Below the pieces are notes generated by a model that was not told the origin of the DNA, ran no database searches, and saw nothing but the letters and a program-made list of their open reading frames with translations. Positions 1 through 7,778 of a stretch of 20,521 nt of DNA are shown here, in pieces. The translations under genes and the position numbers were made by a program. Source of the DNA: Flavobacterium psychrophilum (GTDB taxonomy: Bacteria > Bacteroidota > Bacteroidia > Flavobacteriales > Flavobacteriaceae); contig CAMBHH010000040.1 of the NCBI GenBank assembly GCA_945866505.1, positions 1-20,521 on the forward strand, read 5' to 3'. Within the stretch, counting starts at the first letter, position 1. Every line of letters starts with the position of its first letter.

Positions 1-113
1 AGCACAGATATTATTTAGTCAAAAAAAGAAGGCTTTTATACTTTTCATTCCTTTATATTGAGGTCTATGGCTATATGTTTACTCAGTTAATTATATAGGA
101 TTGCTTTGCGTGA

Positions 114-211
114 GGGCTGTAAGCGGCATCCTTTATTTTCTTTCTTTAAGAAAATAAAGATAGAGTGTACAGCCCGACAGCACCGCAGCTTGCGGAGGTG
201 GTGGCACGCCC
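114..211. repeat. Structured intergenic element with nested inverted repeats
   Basis: Three inverted repeats are packed into about 100 bases. The outer pair is GGGCTGTA (114-121) with TACAGCCC (168-175). The inner pair is a perfect 12-bp repeat, CTTTATTTTCTT (131-142) with AAGAAAATAAAG (148-159), around a 5-nt loop. A third hairpin, CCGCA/TGCGG (183-187 and 191-195), lies in a GC-rich tail ending GGCACGCCC (203-211). The GC-rich ends contrast with the AT-rich surroundings. From memory, elements with similar ends (GGGCTG..., ...GGCACGCCC) recur between genes in Flavobacteriaceae genomes, so this is probably a dispersed repeat of REP or MITE type. That identification is inference; the palindromes are seen directly. 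No transposase gene is visible beside it. Confidence 0.6.
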
Positions 212-217
212 AAATAT

Positions 218-237
218 AAAAAAGCCAATGCTTTTAC
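218..237 (-). terminator. Weak candidate intrinsic terminator, minus strand
   Basis: AAAAGC (220-225) and GCTTTT (230-235) form a 6-bp stem with a 4-nt loop. Read on the minus strand the stem runs into six T residues followed by AT-rich sequence. Only two GC pairs are present and no minus-strand gene is seen upstream of it in this window, so support is limited to shape. Confidence 0.25.
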
Positions 238-325
238 TAGAATGGTATTCATAATAGTATTTTTTAATTTTTGTTGTAAAGGGCTATTACTAATAGTCTT
301 TATAGAAAGGGGAAGGATTTATGAG

Positions 326-352
326 TTTGTAACCTAAGTTTGCTTACATTTG
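326..352 (+). promoter_or_regulatory. Possible Bacteroidota-type promoter for the hybrid sensor gene
   Basis: TACATTTG (345-352) matches the Bacteroidota -7 consensus TAnnTTTG. A TTTG lies at 326-329, but the 15-nt spacer is shorter than the usual 17-23. A second overlapping match, TAAGTTTG, is at 335-342 without a good upstream box. Initiation here would leave an untranslated leader of roughly 65 nt before the ATG at 425. Confidence 0.3.
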
Positions 353-424
353 TTATGAAAAGCACCTGTTAAAAGGAGTGGTTGATACAGTACTACTTAA
401 ACCTAATCTAAAATAACTGGTGAA

Positions 425-3400
425 ATGAAACCCAATTCTTCCTTAAAAAATACCCAGCCTCTTACTAAACTTCCCGATGATGAGATAGATGCTACTTTGT
501 CATCACCAGAAAATAATTCGGGTAAAAAAAACAATCCGTTTACTGTTGTTGCTATTGGGGCTTCGGCTGGAGGACTTGAGGCCATCACTGAACTGTTACA
601 AAATCTATCGCCTACTACTGGTATGGCGTTTATTTTTGTGCAGCATTTAAGTCCTGATCATAAGAGTATGTTAGCGCTGATTTTGTCAAAATCTACTCAA
701 ATGAAAGTTCGGGATATTGATGATATGGAAAAAATGATTCCTAATACTGTCTATGTTATCCCCTATAATAAAGGAATTAAAGTTAATGATGGGCATATTA
801 AATTAATTCCTCGTTCGACTGGTGGTGCAGCGATTTCTATTGATATTCTTTTTTCTTCCTTGGCGGAAACCCACAAAGAAAATGTTATTGGGGTAGTTTT
901 ATCTGGAAGTGCTCACGATGGGACTAATGGTTTGCGGGACATAAAACTAGCTGGTGGAATTACTTTTGCGCAAGATGATTCGGCGCGATTTGGTAGTATG
1001 CCCAATTCTGCAATAGCTGATGGTATTGTTGATTATATTATGTCGCCTGCGGAAATTGGTATTGAATTGACACGAATGTGCAAAAATCCTTTGGAAAAAA
1101 GAGCAACCACTGAAAAAGATTTCGCAATAGATTTTGATACTAATAATCCGGATTTAAAAGATATTGTACGGCATTTGCATCAGCACAAGAAAGTTGATTT
1201 TAGTCATTATAAAATGAACACTATCCATAGGCGAATAGAACGCAGAATGCTCATTAATAAATCGGAAACGTTAAAACAATATAGCGAATTACTGGCTTCA
1301 GATGCTGCCGAAGCAGATTTGCTGTATCAAGATTTGCTTATTAATGTTACTTCTTTTTTTAGGGATACCGATGCTTTTTTACTTTTGAAAACTACTATTT
1401 TGCCTAACCTGCTTCAATCAAAAGCGGCAGGAGAAACAGTCCGGATCTGGGTAGCAGCTTGTGCCACTGGTGAGGAAGTGTATTCGATTGCTATGCTTTT
1501 ATTTGAACTAAGAGAAGAAAACAAACTTGACATTTCTTTTCAAATTTTCGCTTCGGATTTAAGTGCAGAAGCCATTAAGACTGCTCGAATCGGGGTGTAT
1601 AACGCCTCCCAAATTTCAAATGTAAATCCGGAAAGATTAGAACTTTTTTTTACAAAATCAAAAAACAAATATTGCATTGCCAAATCGCTTCGTGATGTGT
1701 GTGTTTTTGCGCATCATAATATTTTAAATGACCCTACTTTTTCCCGTATGGATTTTATCAGTTGTAGAAATATGCTCATTTATTTGGACACTACAGCGCA
1801 GCATAAAGCCATAGCTACTTTTCATTATGCATTAAATAATGGCGGTTATTTGATGCTTGGTAAATCTGAAACTATTGGAACATCGGCTCAGTTGTTTACA
1901 ACAATAGACAAAAAATATAAGTTTTATTCCCGAAAAAAAAACACAGCTCTCCGATCTTTTTCAAATCTGAGTTCACGCAATTCCTATACCACTATGCCTG
2001 ATAAAAATAGTACTCCCAACACGCCTTCCAAAAAAACGCCTCTTTCCACAAGTGGAAATCTTGGTAACGCCTTTGATGCTGTATTGCTAGACCATTATGT
2101 TCCGGCAAGTGTTATTATTAATTATGATTTAGATATTCTTCAATTTAGAGGTGCTACGGCAATGTATTTGCAAAATTCCTCGGGAAAAGCGAGTTTGAAC
2201 ATTTTGAAAATGGTGCATCTGGAGATTACTTTTGAGTTACGCAACGCCATTCATCATGCTATAAAAACCAAACAGCCTATTCGGAAAATGGGAATAGAAA
2301 TGAATAGGGATTTGAATAATCGTACTATTCAAATTGTAAATATCGAAGTCATTCCGCTTACGTTAGAAGGAGAAGAACCTTATTTAATCGTAATTTTTAC
2401 AGGTCAACAGCAAATTGAATCTGATGAAGATCCCAAAAATGCAAAGCAAAGAAATTCAATCGCCAAAGACAGACGGATCAAAAAACTAGAGGAAGAATTA
2501 ACAAGTGCCCGAGCGGATATGGGTTCAATCACTAACGATCAGGAAGCGGCAAACGAGGAATTGCAAAGTGCCAATGAAGAAATTGTTTCCAGCAATGAAG
2601 AATTACAGAGTTTGAATGAGGAGTTAGAAACCTCGAAAGAAGAAATAGAATCGACTAACGAAGAATTGACTACGAGTATTCAAGAATTGCATGCTCGTAT
2701 TCAACAAGTAGAAGAATTAAATAATTATAACGAAGCCCTACTCTCAACGGTGCACGAACCTGTTTTGATATTGGACAAAGACATTAAAGTTAAATCGGCT
2801 AATAAGTCTTTCTACAAAACTTTTCAAATTGCCGAAGCGGAATGCATCGGAAAATCATTATTTAAATTAGGAAATAATCAGTGGAATATTCCAAGACTTC
2901 GAGAATTATTAGAAGAGATTGTTCCCAAAAAGAATAGTTTTTATGATTATGAAGTAGAACATACTTTTCCGGAAATAGGTTTAAAAGTTATGGTGCTGAA
3001 TGCTCACAGAATTGTGCAACAAAACATCAATGAACAACTTATTGTGCTTACCATTGTGGATATTACAGCGGTGCGACGATTGTCTATCGAACTGCAAATG
3101 CGAGAAAAAAAGGCTCTTGAAAAACAATTGGAAATTGAGAAGAAAGCCATTAAACTCGTCGAAGACAGCAACGAACGGTACAATATGATGCTAACGCAAT
3201 CGCCTTTTGCTTTTGCTATTTTGAAGGGAAAAGACATGATTATTGATCTTGCTAATGAAAGTATTAAACAATTTTGGGGAAAGGGAGATGCTGTTGAAGG
3301 CAAGTCAATACTAGAAATTTTACCTGAAATACAAGATAGTATGTTCCCCAAAATACTCAATGAAGTTTACACCACAGGAATTCCGTTTGAAGGTTATGAA

Positions 3401-4723
3401 CTTCTCGCCCCACTAATGCGCAACGGCACTTTAGGAGACAGCTATTTTAATTTTGTTTACCAGCCATACCTTGAAGCTGATAAATCTATTTCGGGAATTA
3501 CTATTATTGCTTATGAAGTTACTGATCATCATAATGTAAAAGAAGAATTGATTGCTTCTAAAAGGATTGCTGAGCATAAAACAGAAGTTGCTGAAGAAGC
3601 TTTAAAACATAAGCAACAATTTTTATCCAATATGAGTCACGAGATTCGGACGCCGATGAATTCGATTGTTGGATTTACCAATGTAATATTGAAGACAGAA
3701 TTAAACGAAAAGCAAAAAGAATATATCGATGCCATTAAAAAATCTGGAGAATCCTTGATTATTCTTATTAATGACATTCTAGATCTTGCTAAAGTAGATT
3801 CGGGAAAAATGATATTTAGCCAGAAACCGTTTAGTTTAGAAGAACTTATTCTAGATTTTTTTTGCTTGTTTGAACCAAAATGTCTTGAAAAAGTCGTTGA
3901 ATTCAAAAAAATGTATGATGCAACTATTCCAAAAACGCTACTTGGTGACGCTGTTCGTTTGAGACAAATACTCTTAAATTTAATTAGTAATGCCATAAAA
4001 TTCACTAGTCAGGGAGGAATAACCTTGAGTATTTCTATTGTGAATGAGGATGTTAAAAAGATAAACTTAGAATTTATCGTAATCGATACTGGTATTGGAA
4101 TTCCTGAGAACAGATTAAGTCATATTTTTAATAATTTTGAACAAGCGTCTGCTGAAATTTCTGAAGAATACGGAGGAACTGGTTTAGGACTTTCCATCGT
4201 GAAAAAGTTGGTAGAACTTCAAGGAGGGTCACTTTTTGTAAAAAGTAAAGTGGGCGAGGGATCGACATTTGGTTTTTCAATGAGTTTTTCTAAAACAGAT
4301 GAAAAAATGTCTGAAGAGCCTGCTTTGATTTTAAGGACAGGGCAAGATTTAGGAAATATAAAAGTTCTTGTTGCAGAGGACATTGCATTAAATCAATTGC
4401 TGATAAAAATAATTTTGAACGATTTTGGGTTTGAGTGCGAGATTGCAGATAACGGAAAAATTCTTATAGAAAAATTGAAAGAATCTCAGTATGACATTAT
4501 TCTAATGGATTTGCAAATGCCCATAATGAATGGTTTTGAAACAACCGATTACATCCGAAATACGATGAAATCACAGATACCCATTATTGCACTTACCGCT
4601 GATGTTACTTCGCTAGATATTGAGAAATCTCAAAATATAGGTATGAACGATTATATCTCAAAACCTATCGATGAAGAACTTTTGTACAGCAAAATAATCT
4701 CTCAATTAAACAAAACGAACTAA
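425..4723 (+). CDS. CheB-CheR-PAS-histidine kinase-response regulator hybrid protein
   Basis: This cytoplasmic 1432-residue signalling protein shows no membrane segment or signal peptide. An N-terminal CheB-type methylesterase (about 38-215) keeps its Ser47 (GASAGG), His74 (VQHLSPDH) and Asp165 (SGSAHDG). A CheR-type methyltransferase (about 245-505) follows, with an SAM-binding stretch at 339-352 and the SCRNMLIYL motif at 446-454. A PAS-like segment (about 550-660) leads to a long Glu-rich coiled coil (about 682-768) with repeated NEEL units, then PAS domains (about 770-885 and 915-1035). The kinase core has H-box His1072 (SHEIRTP), N-box LISNAIKFT, G1 DTGIGIP and G2 GGTGLGLSIV. The receiver (about 1312-1430) has Glu1318/Asp1319, phospho-acceptor Asp1362, Thr1391 and Lys1413. 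The architecture is a known family in Bacteroidota and Proteobacteria. No MCP, CheA or CheW gene lies beside it, so signal and output are unknown. The start is the first ATG of the frame, without a clear ribosome binding site. Confidence 0.93.
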   Translation: MKPNSSLKNTQPLTKLPDDEIDATLSSPENNSGKKNNPFTVVAIGASAGGLEAITELLQNLSPTTGMAFIFVQHLSPDHKSMLALILSKSTQMKVRDIDDMEKMIPNTVYVIPYNKGIKVNDGHIKLIPRSTGGAAISIDILFSSLAETHKENVIGVVLSGSAHDGTNGLRDIKLAGGITFAQDDSARFGSMPNSAIADGIVDYIMSPAEIGIELTRMCKNPLEKRATTEKDFAIDFDTNNPDLKDIVRHLHQHKKVDFSHYKMNTIHRRIERRMLINKSETLKQYSELLASDAAEADLLYQDLLINVTSFFRDTDAFLLLKTTILPNLLQSKAAGETVRIWVAACATGEEVYSIAMLLFELREENKLDISFQIFASDLSAEAIKTARIGVYNASQISNVNPERLELFFTKSKNKYCIAKSLRDVCVFAHHNILNDPTFSRMDFISCRNMLIYLDTTAQHKAIATFHYALNNGGYLMLGKSETIGTSAQLFTTIDKKYKFYSRKKNTALRSFSNLSSRNSYTTMPDKNSTPNTPSKKTPLSTSGNLGNAFDAVLLDHYVPASVIINYDLDILQFRGATAMYLQNSSGKASLNILKMVHLEITFELRNAIHHAIKTKQPIRKMGIEMNRDLNNRTIQIVNIEVIPLTLEGEEPYLIVIFTGQQQIESDEDPKNAKQRNSIAKDRRIKKLEEELTSARADMGSITNDQEAANEELQSANEEIVSSNEELQSLNEELETSKEEIESTNEELTTSIQELHARIQQVEELNNYNEALLSTVHEPVLILDKDIKVKSANKSFYKTFQIAEAECIGKSLFKLGNNQWNIPRLRELLEEIVPKKNSFYDYEVEHTFPEIGLKVMVLNAHRIVQQNINEQLIVLTIVDITAVRRLSIELQMREKKALEKQLEIEKKAIKLVEDSNERYNMMLTQSPFAFAILKGKDMIIDLANESIKQFWGKGDAVEGKSILEILPEIQDSMFPKILNEVYTTGIPFEGYELLAPLMRNGTLGDSYFNFVYQPYLEADKSISGITIIAYEVTDHHNVKEELIASKRIAEHKTEVAEEALKHKQQFLSNMSHEIRTPMNSIVGFTNVILKTELNEKQKEYIDAIKKSGESLIILINDILDLAKVDSGKMIFSQKPFSLEELILDFFCLFEPKCLEKVVEFKKMYDATIPKTLLGDAVRLRQILLNLISNAIKFTSQGGITLSISIVNEDVKKINLEFIVIDTGIGIPENRLSHIFNNFEQASAEISEEYGGTGLGLSIVKKLVELQGGSLFVKSKVGEGSTFGFSMSFSKTDEKMSEEPALILRTGQDLGNIKVLVAEDIALNQLLIKIILNDFGFECEIADNGKILIEKLKESQYDIILMDLQMPIMNGFETTDYIRNTMKSQIPIIALTADVTSLDIEKSQNIGMNDYISKPIDEELLYSKIISQLNKTN

Positions 4724-4896
4724 ATGCAAAGTTTGAAAACCCTAAATTTAGTTGTTTTTATGATGTTTCATCGAGTGGGTTTAATTTTCAACCTTTGAAA
4801 TTCATTTTGCTGTTAGATTAATTTTCAGGATTCTCACTGTTAAATGCTTTTAAGTCAGTTTACTATCATTGACGTGAATATTTTTATGAGAAACAC

Positions 4897-4926
4897 TTGT
4901 ATTTGATAAAATTGGTTGTATCTTTG
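4897..4926 (+). promoter_or_regulatory. Bacteroidota -33/-7 promoter of the tRNA gene
   Basis: TTG (4897-4899), a 19-nt spacer and TATCTTTG (4919-4926) match the flavobacterial consensus TTG-N17-23-TAnnTTTG. Transcription would begin only a few bases before the mature tRNA 5' end at 4939. This is the best promoter match seen in the window and the best evidence for the phylum. Confidence 0.75.
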
Positions 4927-4938
4927 CACCCGAAACAA

Positions 4939-5011
4939 CGCGGGATAGAGCAGTAGGCAGCTCGTCGGGCTCATAACCCGAAGGTCACAGGTTCGAGTCC
5001 TGTTCCCGCTA
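4939..5011 (+). tRNA. Initiator tRNA-Met (anticodon CAU)
   Basis: A complete cloverleaf can be drawn: acceptor stem 4939-4945 with 5004-5010, D stem GAGC/GCTC (4948-4951 and 4960-4963), anticodon stem TCGGG/CCCGA (4965-4969 and 4977-4981), anticodon CAT at 4972-4974, T stem ACAGG/CCTGT (4987-4991 and 4999-5003), and discriminator A5011. Two marks of bacterial initiator tRNA are present. Position 1-72 is unpaired (C against U; E. coli has C against A), and three consecutive G-C pairs adjoin the anticodon loop. CCA is not encoded; the bases after the discriminator are CTA. The gene has its own promoter and terminator, so it is a one-gene unit separating the sensor gene from the polysaccharide locus. 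Confidence 0.95.
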
Positions 5012-5020
5012 CTAAACTAG

Positions 5021-5057
5021 ACCCATCCCATTTTTTGAGGATGGGTTTTTTGTTTTT
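5021..5057 (+). terminator. Rho-independent terminator of the tRNA gene
   Basis: ACCCATCC (5021-5028) and GGATGGGT (5039-5046) form a perfect 8-bp stem around a 10-nt loop. The stem is followed by a T-rich run (5046-5057, one G interruption). It lies ten bases past the tRNA 3' end. On the minus strand it lacks a T tail, so it should act only in the plus direction. Confidence 0.85.
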
Positions 5058-5110
5058 CTGGATCATTACTATTAGAAAGGAAGGCTTTAAGTTTAGCTGA
5101 CCCAAATAAC

Positions 5111-5181
5111 ATATTACCGAAAAAAATAAAAATAAAAAAATAAAAGCAGTAAACATAGAATAGTTACCCCTAGGCTAACTA
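5111..5181 (-). terminator. Possible terminator at the end of the polysaccharide operon
   Basis: On the minus strand TAGTTA (5181-5176) and TAACTA (5166-5161) pair across the epimerase stop codon, with two further C-G pairs inside after a G-G mismatch. A T-rich tract follows at about 5143-5118 (TTTTATTTTTTTATTTTT). The tract begins some 15 nt after the stem, farther than in a classical intrinsic terminator, so this is tentative. Confidence 0.3.
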
Positions 5182-6059
5182 ATTTTAAAACCTTGCAGCA
5201 CATCTTGCGGACTCCATCCAAATGTCCGTCTTGCCTTTGAATCATCAAAAGTTAAATTACCGTTTAATTTATTCAATTTATCAGAATTTATAGGGAATTT
5301 GGAACCTATAATATCACCACACAAAGCTAAAATTTTAGCAATCCAAAAAGGCAAATTACTTACTTTTTCTTTGCCTAATTGTCTAGCAATAATAAGACTC
5401 ATTTCATTAAAATTAGGGTGATACCCGTCAGATAAATTATAAACCCCTCCTATTTCGGATACCTGCGATAAAACCGTACTAACATCATCTGCTAATACCA
5501 TGCTCTTTTTGGCATAGCCGCCTGCTATGTTGAAATAAAAACCCTTGCGTATTGCGTGGATCATCGCACCTAAATTTCCAGGTGGATTCTTGCCAACTAC
5601 TAAGGGTAATCGAAAGATTGTACATATAATTTTGTTTTTCGCGCACCAATCTTGGATTAATTTCTCGGCTAAAATTTTACTTTTACCGTAAGGATCCGTG
5701 GCCATCAAAGGGTGGTCTTCATCAATGTTATTCCCCAATGTAAGTCCATAAACGCTCACAGAACTAATGAAAATAAATTGATTTGGTAAACCACTATTTT
5801 CAAGACCTTTCAAGAGGTTTTCCGTTCCTGTTACGTTTACATCAAAAAAAGATTGCTTTTCAACATCAGTTTTAGGAACAGAGTGGGCTTTCCCAGCCGA
5901 ATGAATTACCAAATTTACTTTTGGTAACAAGGGTATTTCCACTGATAAATCGGCAATGACATCGCAGTTAGAACTTCTTCCAACAGTTACATATTCTGCC
6001 TTTAATCCTGTTACTATATGTTTCCCAAGAAAACCGTTAGAACCGGTTAATAATATCAT
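5175..6059 (-). CDS. NAD-dependent epimerase/dehydratase (extended SDR, nucleotide-sugar)
   Basis: The 294-residue protein is an extended short-chain dehydrogenase/reductase. It has a Rossmann glycine motif at residues 5-12 (TGSNGFLG), a Ser-Ser at 99-100 and the catalytic pair Tyr124/Lys128 (YGKSK). The segment HSAGKAHSV (53-61) and the end FGWSP...LQGF are typical of the SDR group that acts on UDP-N-acetylhexosamines in O-antigen loci (WbpV-like reductases and Gne-like epimerases). Length fits the family. It is the last gene of the minus-strand locus, ending about 160 bp from the tRNA gene. In many related loci such a gene is followed by a membrane sugar-phosphate transferase, but none is present here. 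Whether it reduces a 4-keto sugar or epimerises at C4 cannot be decided from sequence alone. The start is the ATG just before the glycine motif. Confidence 0.85.
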   Translation of the reverse strand: MILLTGSNGFLGKHIVTGLKAEYVTVGRSSNCDVIADLSVEIPLLPKVNLVIHSAGKAHSVPKTDVEKQSFFDVNVTGTENLLKGLENSGLPNQFIFISSVSVYGLTLGNNIDEDHPLMATDPYGKSKILAEKLIQDWCAKNKIICTIFRLPLVVGKNPPGNLGAMIHAIRKGFYFNIAGGYAKKSMVLADDVSTVLSQVSEIGGVYNLSDGYHPNFNEMSLIIARQLGKEKVSNLPFWIAKILALCGDIIGSKFPINSDKLNKLNGNLTFDDSKARRTFGWSPQDVLQGFKIS

Positions 6060-6105
6060 ATTCTCTTTCGTATTTTTCTAAAACAAAGTGTCATTTGTTA
6101 CAATT

Positions 6106-6574
6106 TCAAACTATCTTTAGATTTGTATTTTCAGTTAATCTGCAGAACCGAAAGCTTACTTTTACATCCTAATTTAACCCAAATTAATCATCTCTTTAGC
6201 TATATCTTTCAATCAAGACATCTATTTATTTGAATTCTCAAATCAACTTGATGGAATGTGTCTAAAACATTTTTATTGAATTTACACAAAAACAGGGAAG
6301 AAAATCTTTATTCTAAAAAAAATTAATTTTGATATTGTATGTAAAGCTGCTTTTATTACTAACAATTCTACTGCTAAATTCAAAAAGTAGTATAATAAGG
6401 CATTCTGAATAAAGTAGAAATGTAAATATTTGTTAGAAATTACCAATTTTATTCTTCAAGGAAACGTCATAATCTGCAAAAGTTCTAGACAAACTTATTA
6501 GATCATAACTACTCAGTAATTCTTTTACGAATGATTTTCCTTAACCCGATAACTCTTGGATAAAAACAATTTAT
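6106..6574 (-). pseudogene. Decayed NAD-dependent epimerase gene (relic)
   Basis: This gap holds no intact frame, but its minus strand still reads like an epimerase. Bases 6540-6436 are a 35-codon open stretch beginning GKSFVKELLSSYDLISLSR and ending in a stop. It matches the segment just after the glycine motif of this SDR family, including GK..V..L (compare GKHIVTGL in the intact neighbour at 5175-6059). Upstream, at about 6574-6541, the expected start and TGxxGxxG motif appear as an out-of-frame, mutated ATAAATTGTTTTTA...GGGTTAA. Farther on, KDIAKEMINLG (6209-6177) and RLTENTNLKIV (6141-6109) resemble later parts of the family but are separated by stops and deletions. The relic would begin 15 nt after the glycosyltransferase stop at 6590, a normal operon spacing. 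The N-terminal match is good; the later pieces are tentative. Confidence 0.55.
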
Positions 6575-6589
6575 AATAAAATACAAAAA

Positions 6590-7768
6590 TTAAAATAAAC
6601 TTAACACATCCTCCTTTTTATAATGAGACTCAACCGCATTTTTAGAATTAATTCCTTTCTCAATTAACAGTTCAAAATCATTACATGAAATTTGATTTAT
6701 GAAAGATTCTATCTCTTCCAATTGTTCCCACCTAAATGACCATCCACAATTGTATTTTTTAATATAATTATCAATTTCCGAATCATTGTCACCAATATAA
6801 AACAAAGGTCTTCCAGCCGCCATTAAATTGTAGGTTTTTGATGGAACACCTAATCCTTTCATACCCTGCTTTAAAGTAACTAATCCAATGGTGCAAGCAT
6901 TTAAAAACAATTTTTGTTCGCTTCGTGGCTTTGAACCCAGATAGTAGATATTTTTTAAACCTTCATTTTTAATCCTATCTTCAACAGCCGAACGAACAGC
7001 GCCATCGCCAATAATAACTAAAACAATATTTTGGTTTTTAATGTTTTTAAACAAATCTATAAACTCTAAAAGACCTTGAACCCTGCCTAAATTTCCTGTA
7101 AAACCAAATATAATTTTATTTTTTAGTGCAATAGATAAATAACTTGAAACATCAAAGTTTTCAATGGGCTCAATTTCATCATCGGCCCAGTTTGGAATTA
7201 TATCAATTCTAATTTTTTTTGGAAATACTTTTTTTATCATCAACTTTTCCATGTCTTCACCCAATACAATCAGTCGATCTGCATTGCCAAAGGAGTAGTT
7301 ATAGATTTTACTTAATATCCTAAATTTTAAACTATTTTTTTCTATTAAGCCTGCTGGAACCAAATTTTCAGGAAATACATCGTGAACAAGAATTTCTAAA
7401 TTAAATTTTTTAATTATTTTTAATAATGAAACCGTTATTATCAAAAAAGTAGGATTTGTTGCCAACAGAAGGGTATCGTTTTTTTTAACCTTGACCAATA
7501 TTACCCAACTCATTTTGATTGTTAATAGTAATAACCTTAATATTCTATCAGAAATTTTATTTTTATTTAAATCCGGAAGTCCAACCCTAAAAATTTTAAT
7601 TCGCTCGTCCAATTCATTTTGCTGAATAGTGTACGTTTTTTCATAACCTGATGGTCCACAAACAACATTAACATTTCCATCTTCTGCTTTTTTTAAAGCA
7701 ATATCAGTCAATATTTGGGCAGTAGAAACCTCATCAGGGTAAAACAATTCCGAAACAATCCAGTTCAC
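6590..7768 (-). CDS. GT4-family glycosyltransferase, WbuB-like (probable FucNAc transferase)
   Basis: The 392-residue enzyme has the GT-B fold pattern of glycosyltransferase family 4. It shows an N-terminal FYPDEVSTAQIL segment (9-20), HDVFPENLVPAG (129-140), IPNW (191-194), FTGNLGRVQG (223-232) and the nucleotide-binding PSKTYNLMAAGRP (309-321). No membrane anchor is certain, so it is probably cytosolic or peripheral at the inner membrane. In E. coli O26-type clusters fnlA-fnlB-fnlC is followed by wbuB, and the order here is the same, which makes transfer of N-acetyl-L-fucosamine the best inference. The start is a GTG ten bases after the capG stop, with no ATG available upstream in frame. 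The donor specificity is inferred from context only. Confidence 0.8.
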   Translation of the reverse strand: MNWIVSELFYPDEVSTAQILTDIALKKAEDGNVNVVCGPSGYEKTYTIQQNELDERIKIFRVGLPDLNKNKISDRILRLLLLTIKMSWVILVKVKKNDTLLLATNPTFLIITVSLLKIIKKFNLEILVHDVFPENLVPAGLIEKNSLKFRILSKIYNYSFGNADRLIVLGEDMEKLMIKKVFPKKIRIDIIPNWADDEIEPIENFDVSSYLSIALKNKIIFGFTGNLGRVQGLLEFIDLFKNIKNQNIVLVIIGDGAVRSAVEDRIKNEGLKNIYYLGSKPRSEQKLFLNACTIGLVTLKQGMKGLGVPSKTYNLMAAGRPLFYIGDNDSEIDNYIKKYNCGWSFRWEQLEEIESFINQISCNDFELLIEKGINSKNAVESHYKKEDVLSLF

Positions 7769-7778
7769 AATATTTAAT

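Noticed and set aside
2464..2730. Repeated GAA-rich words (NEEL repeats) considered as a DNA repeat array
   Set aside because: The periodicity follows codons of the coiled coil and is a protein-level feature; no CRISPR-like spacers are present anywhere in the window.
3004..4005. Minus-strand open frames of 118 and 122 codons inside the sensor gene
   Set aside because: They lie opposite intact, conserved kinase and PAS coding sequence and show no protein-like features.
4971..5156. Minus-strand 61-codon open frame ending ...AGTGLEPVTFGL
   Set aside because: Its C-terminal part is the antisense translation of the tRNA gene, a well-known source of false protein calls, and the rest crosses the terminator.
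6490..6497. TAAGTTTG on the minus strand as a promoter for the terminal epimerase
   Set aside because: It matches the -7 box, but no TTG lies at the required distance, and it falls inside the relic coding piece.
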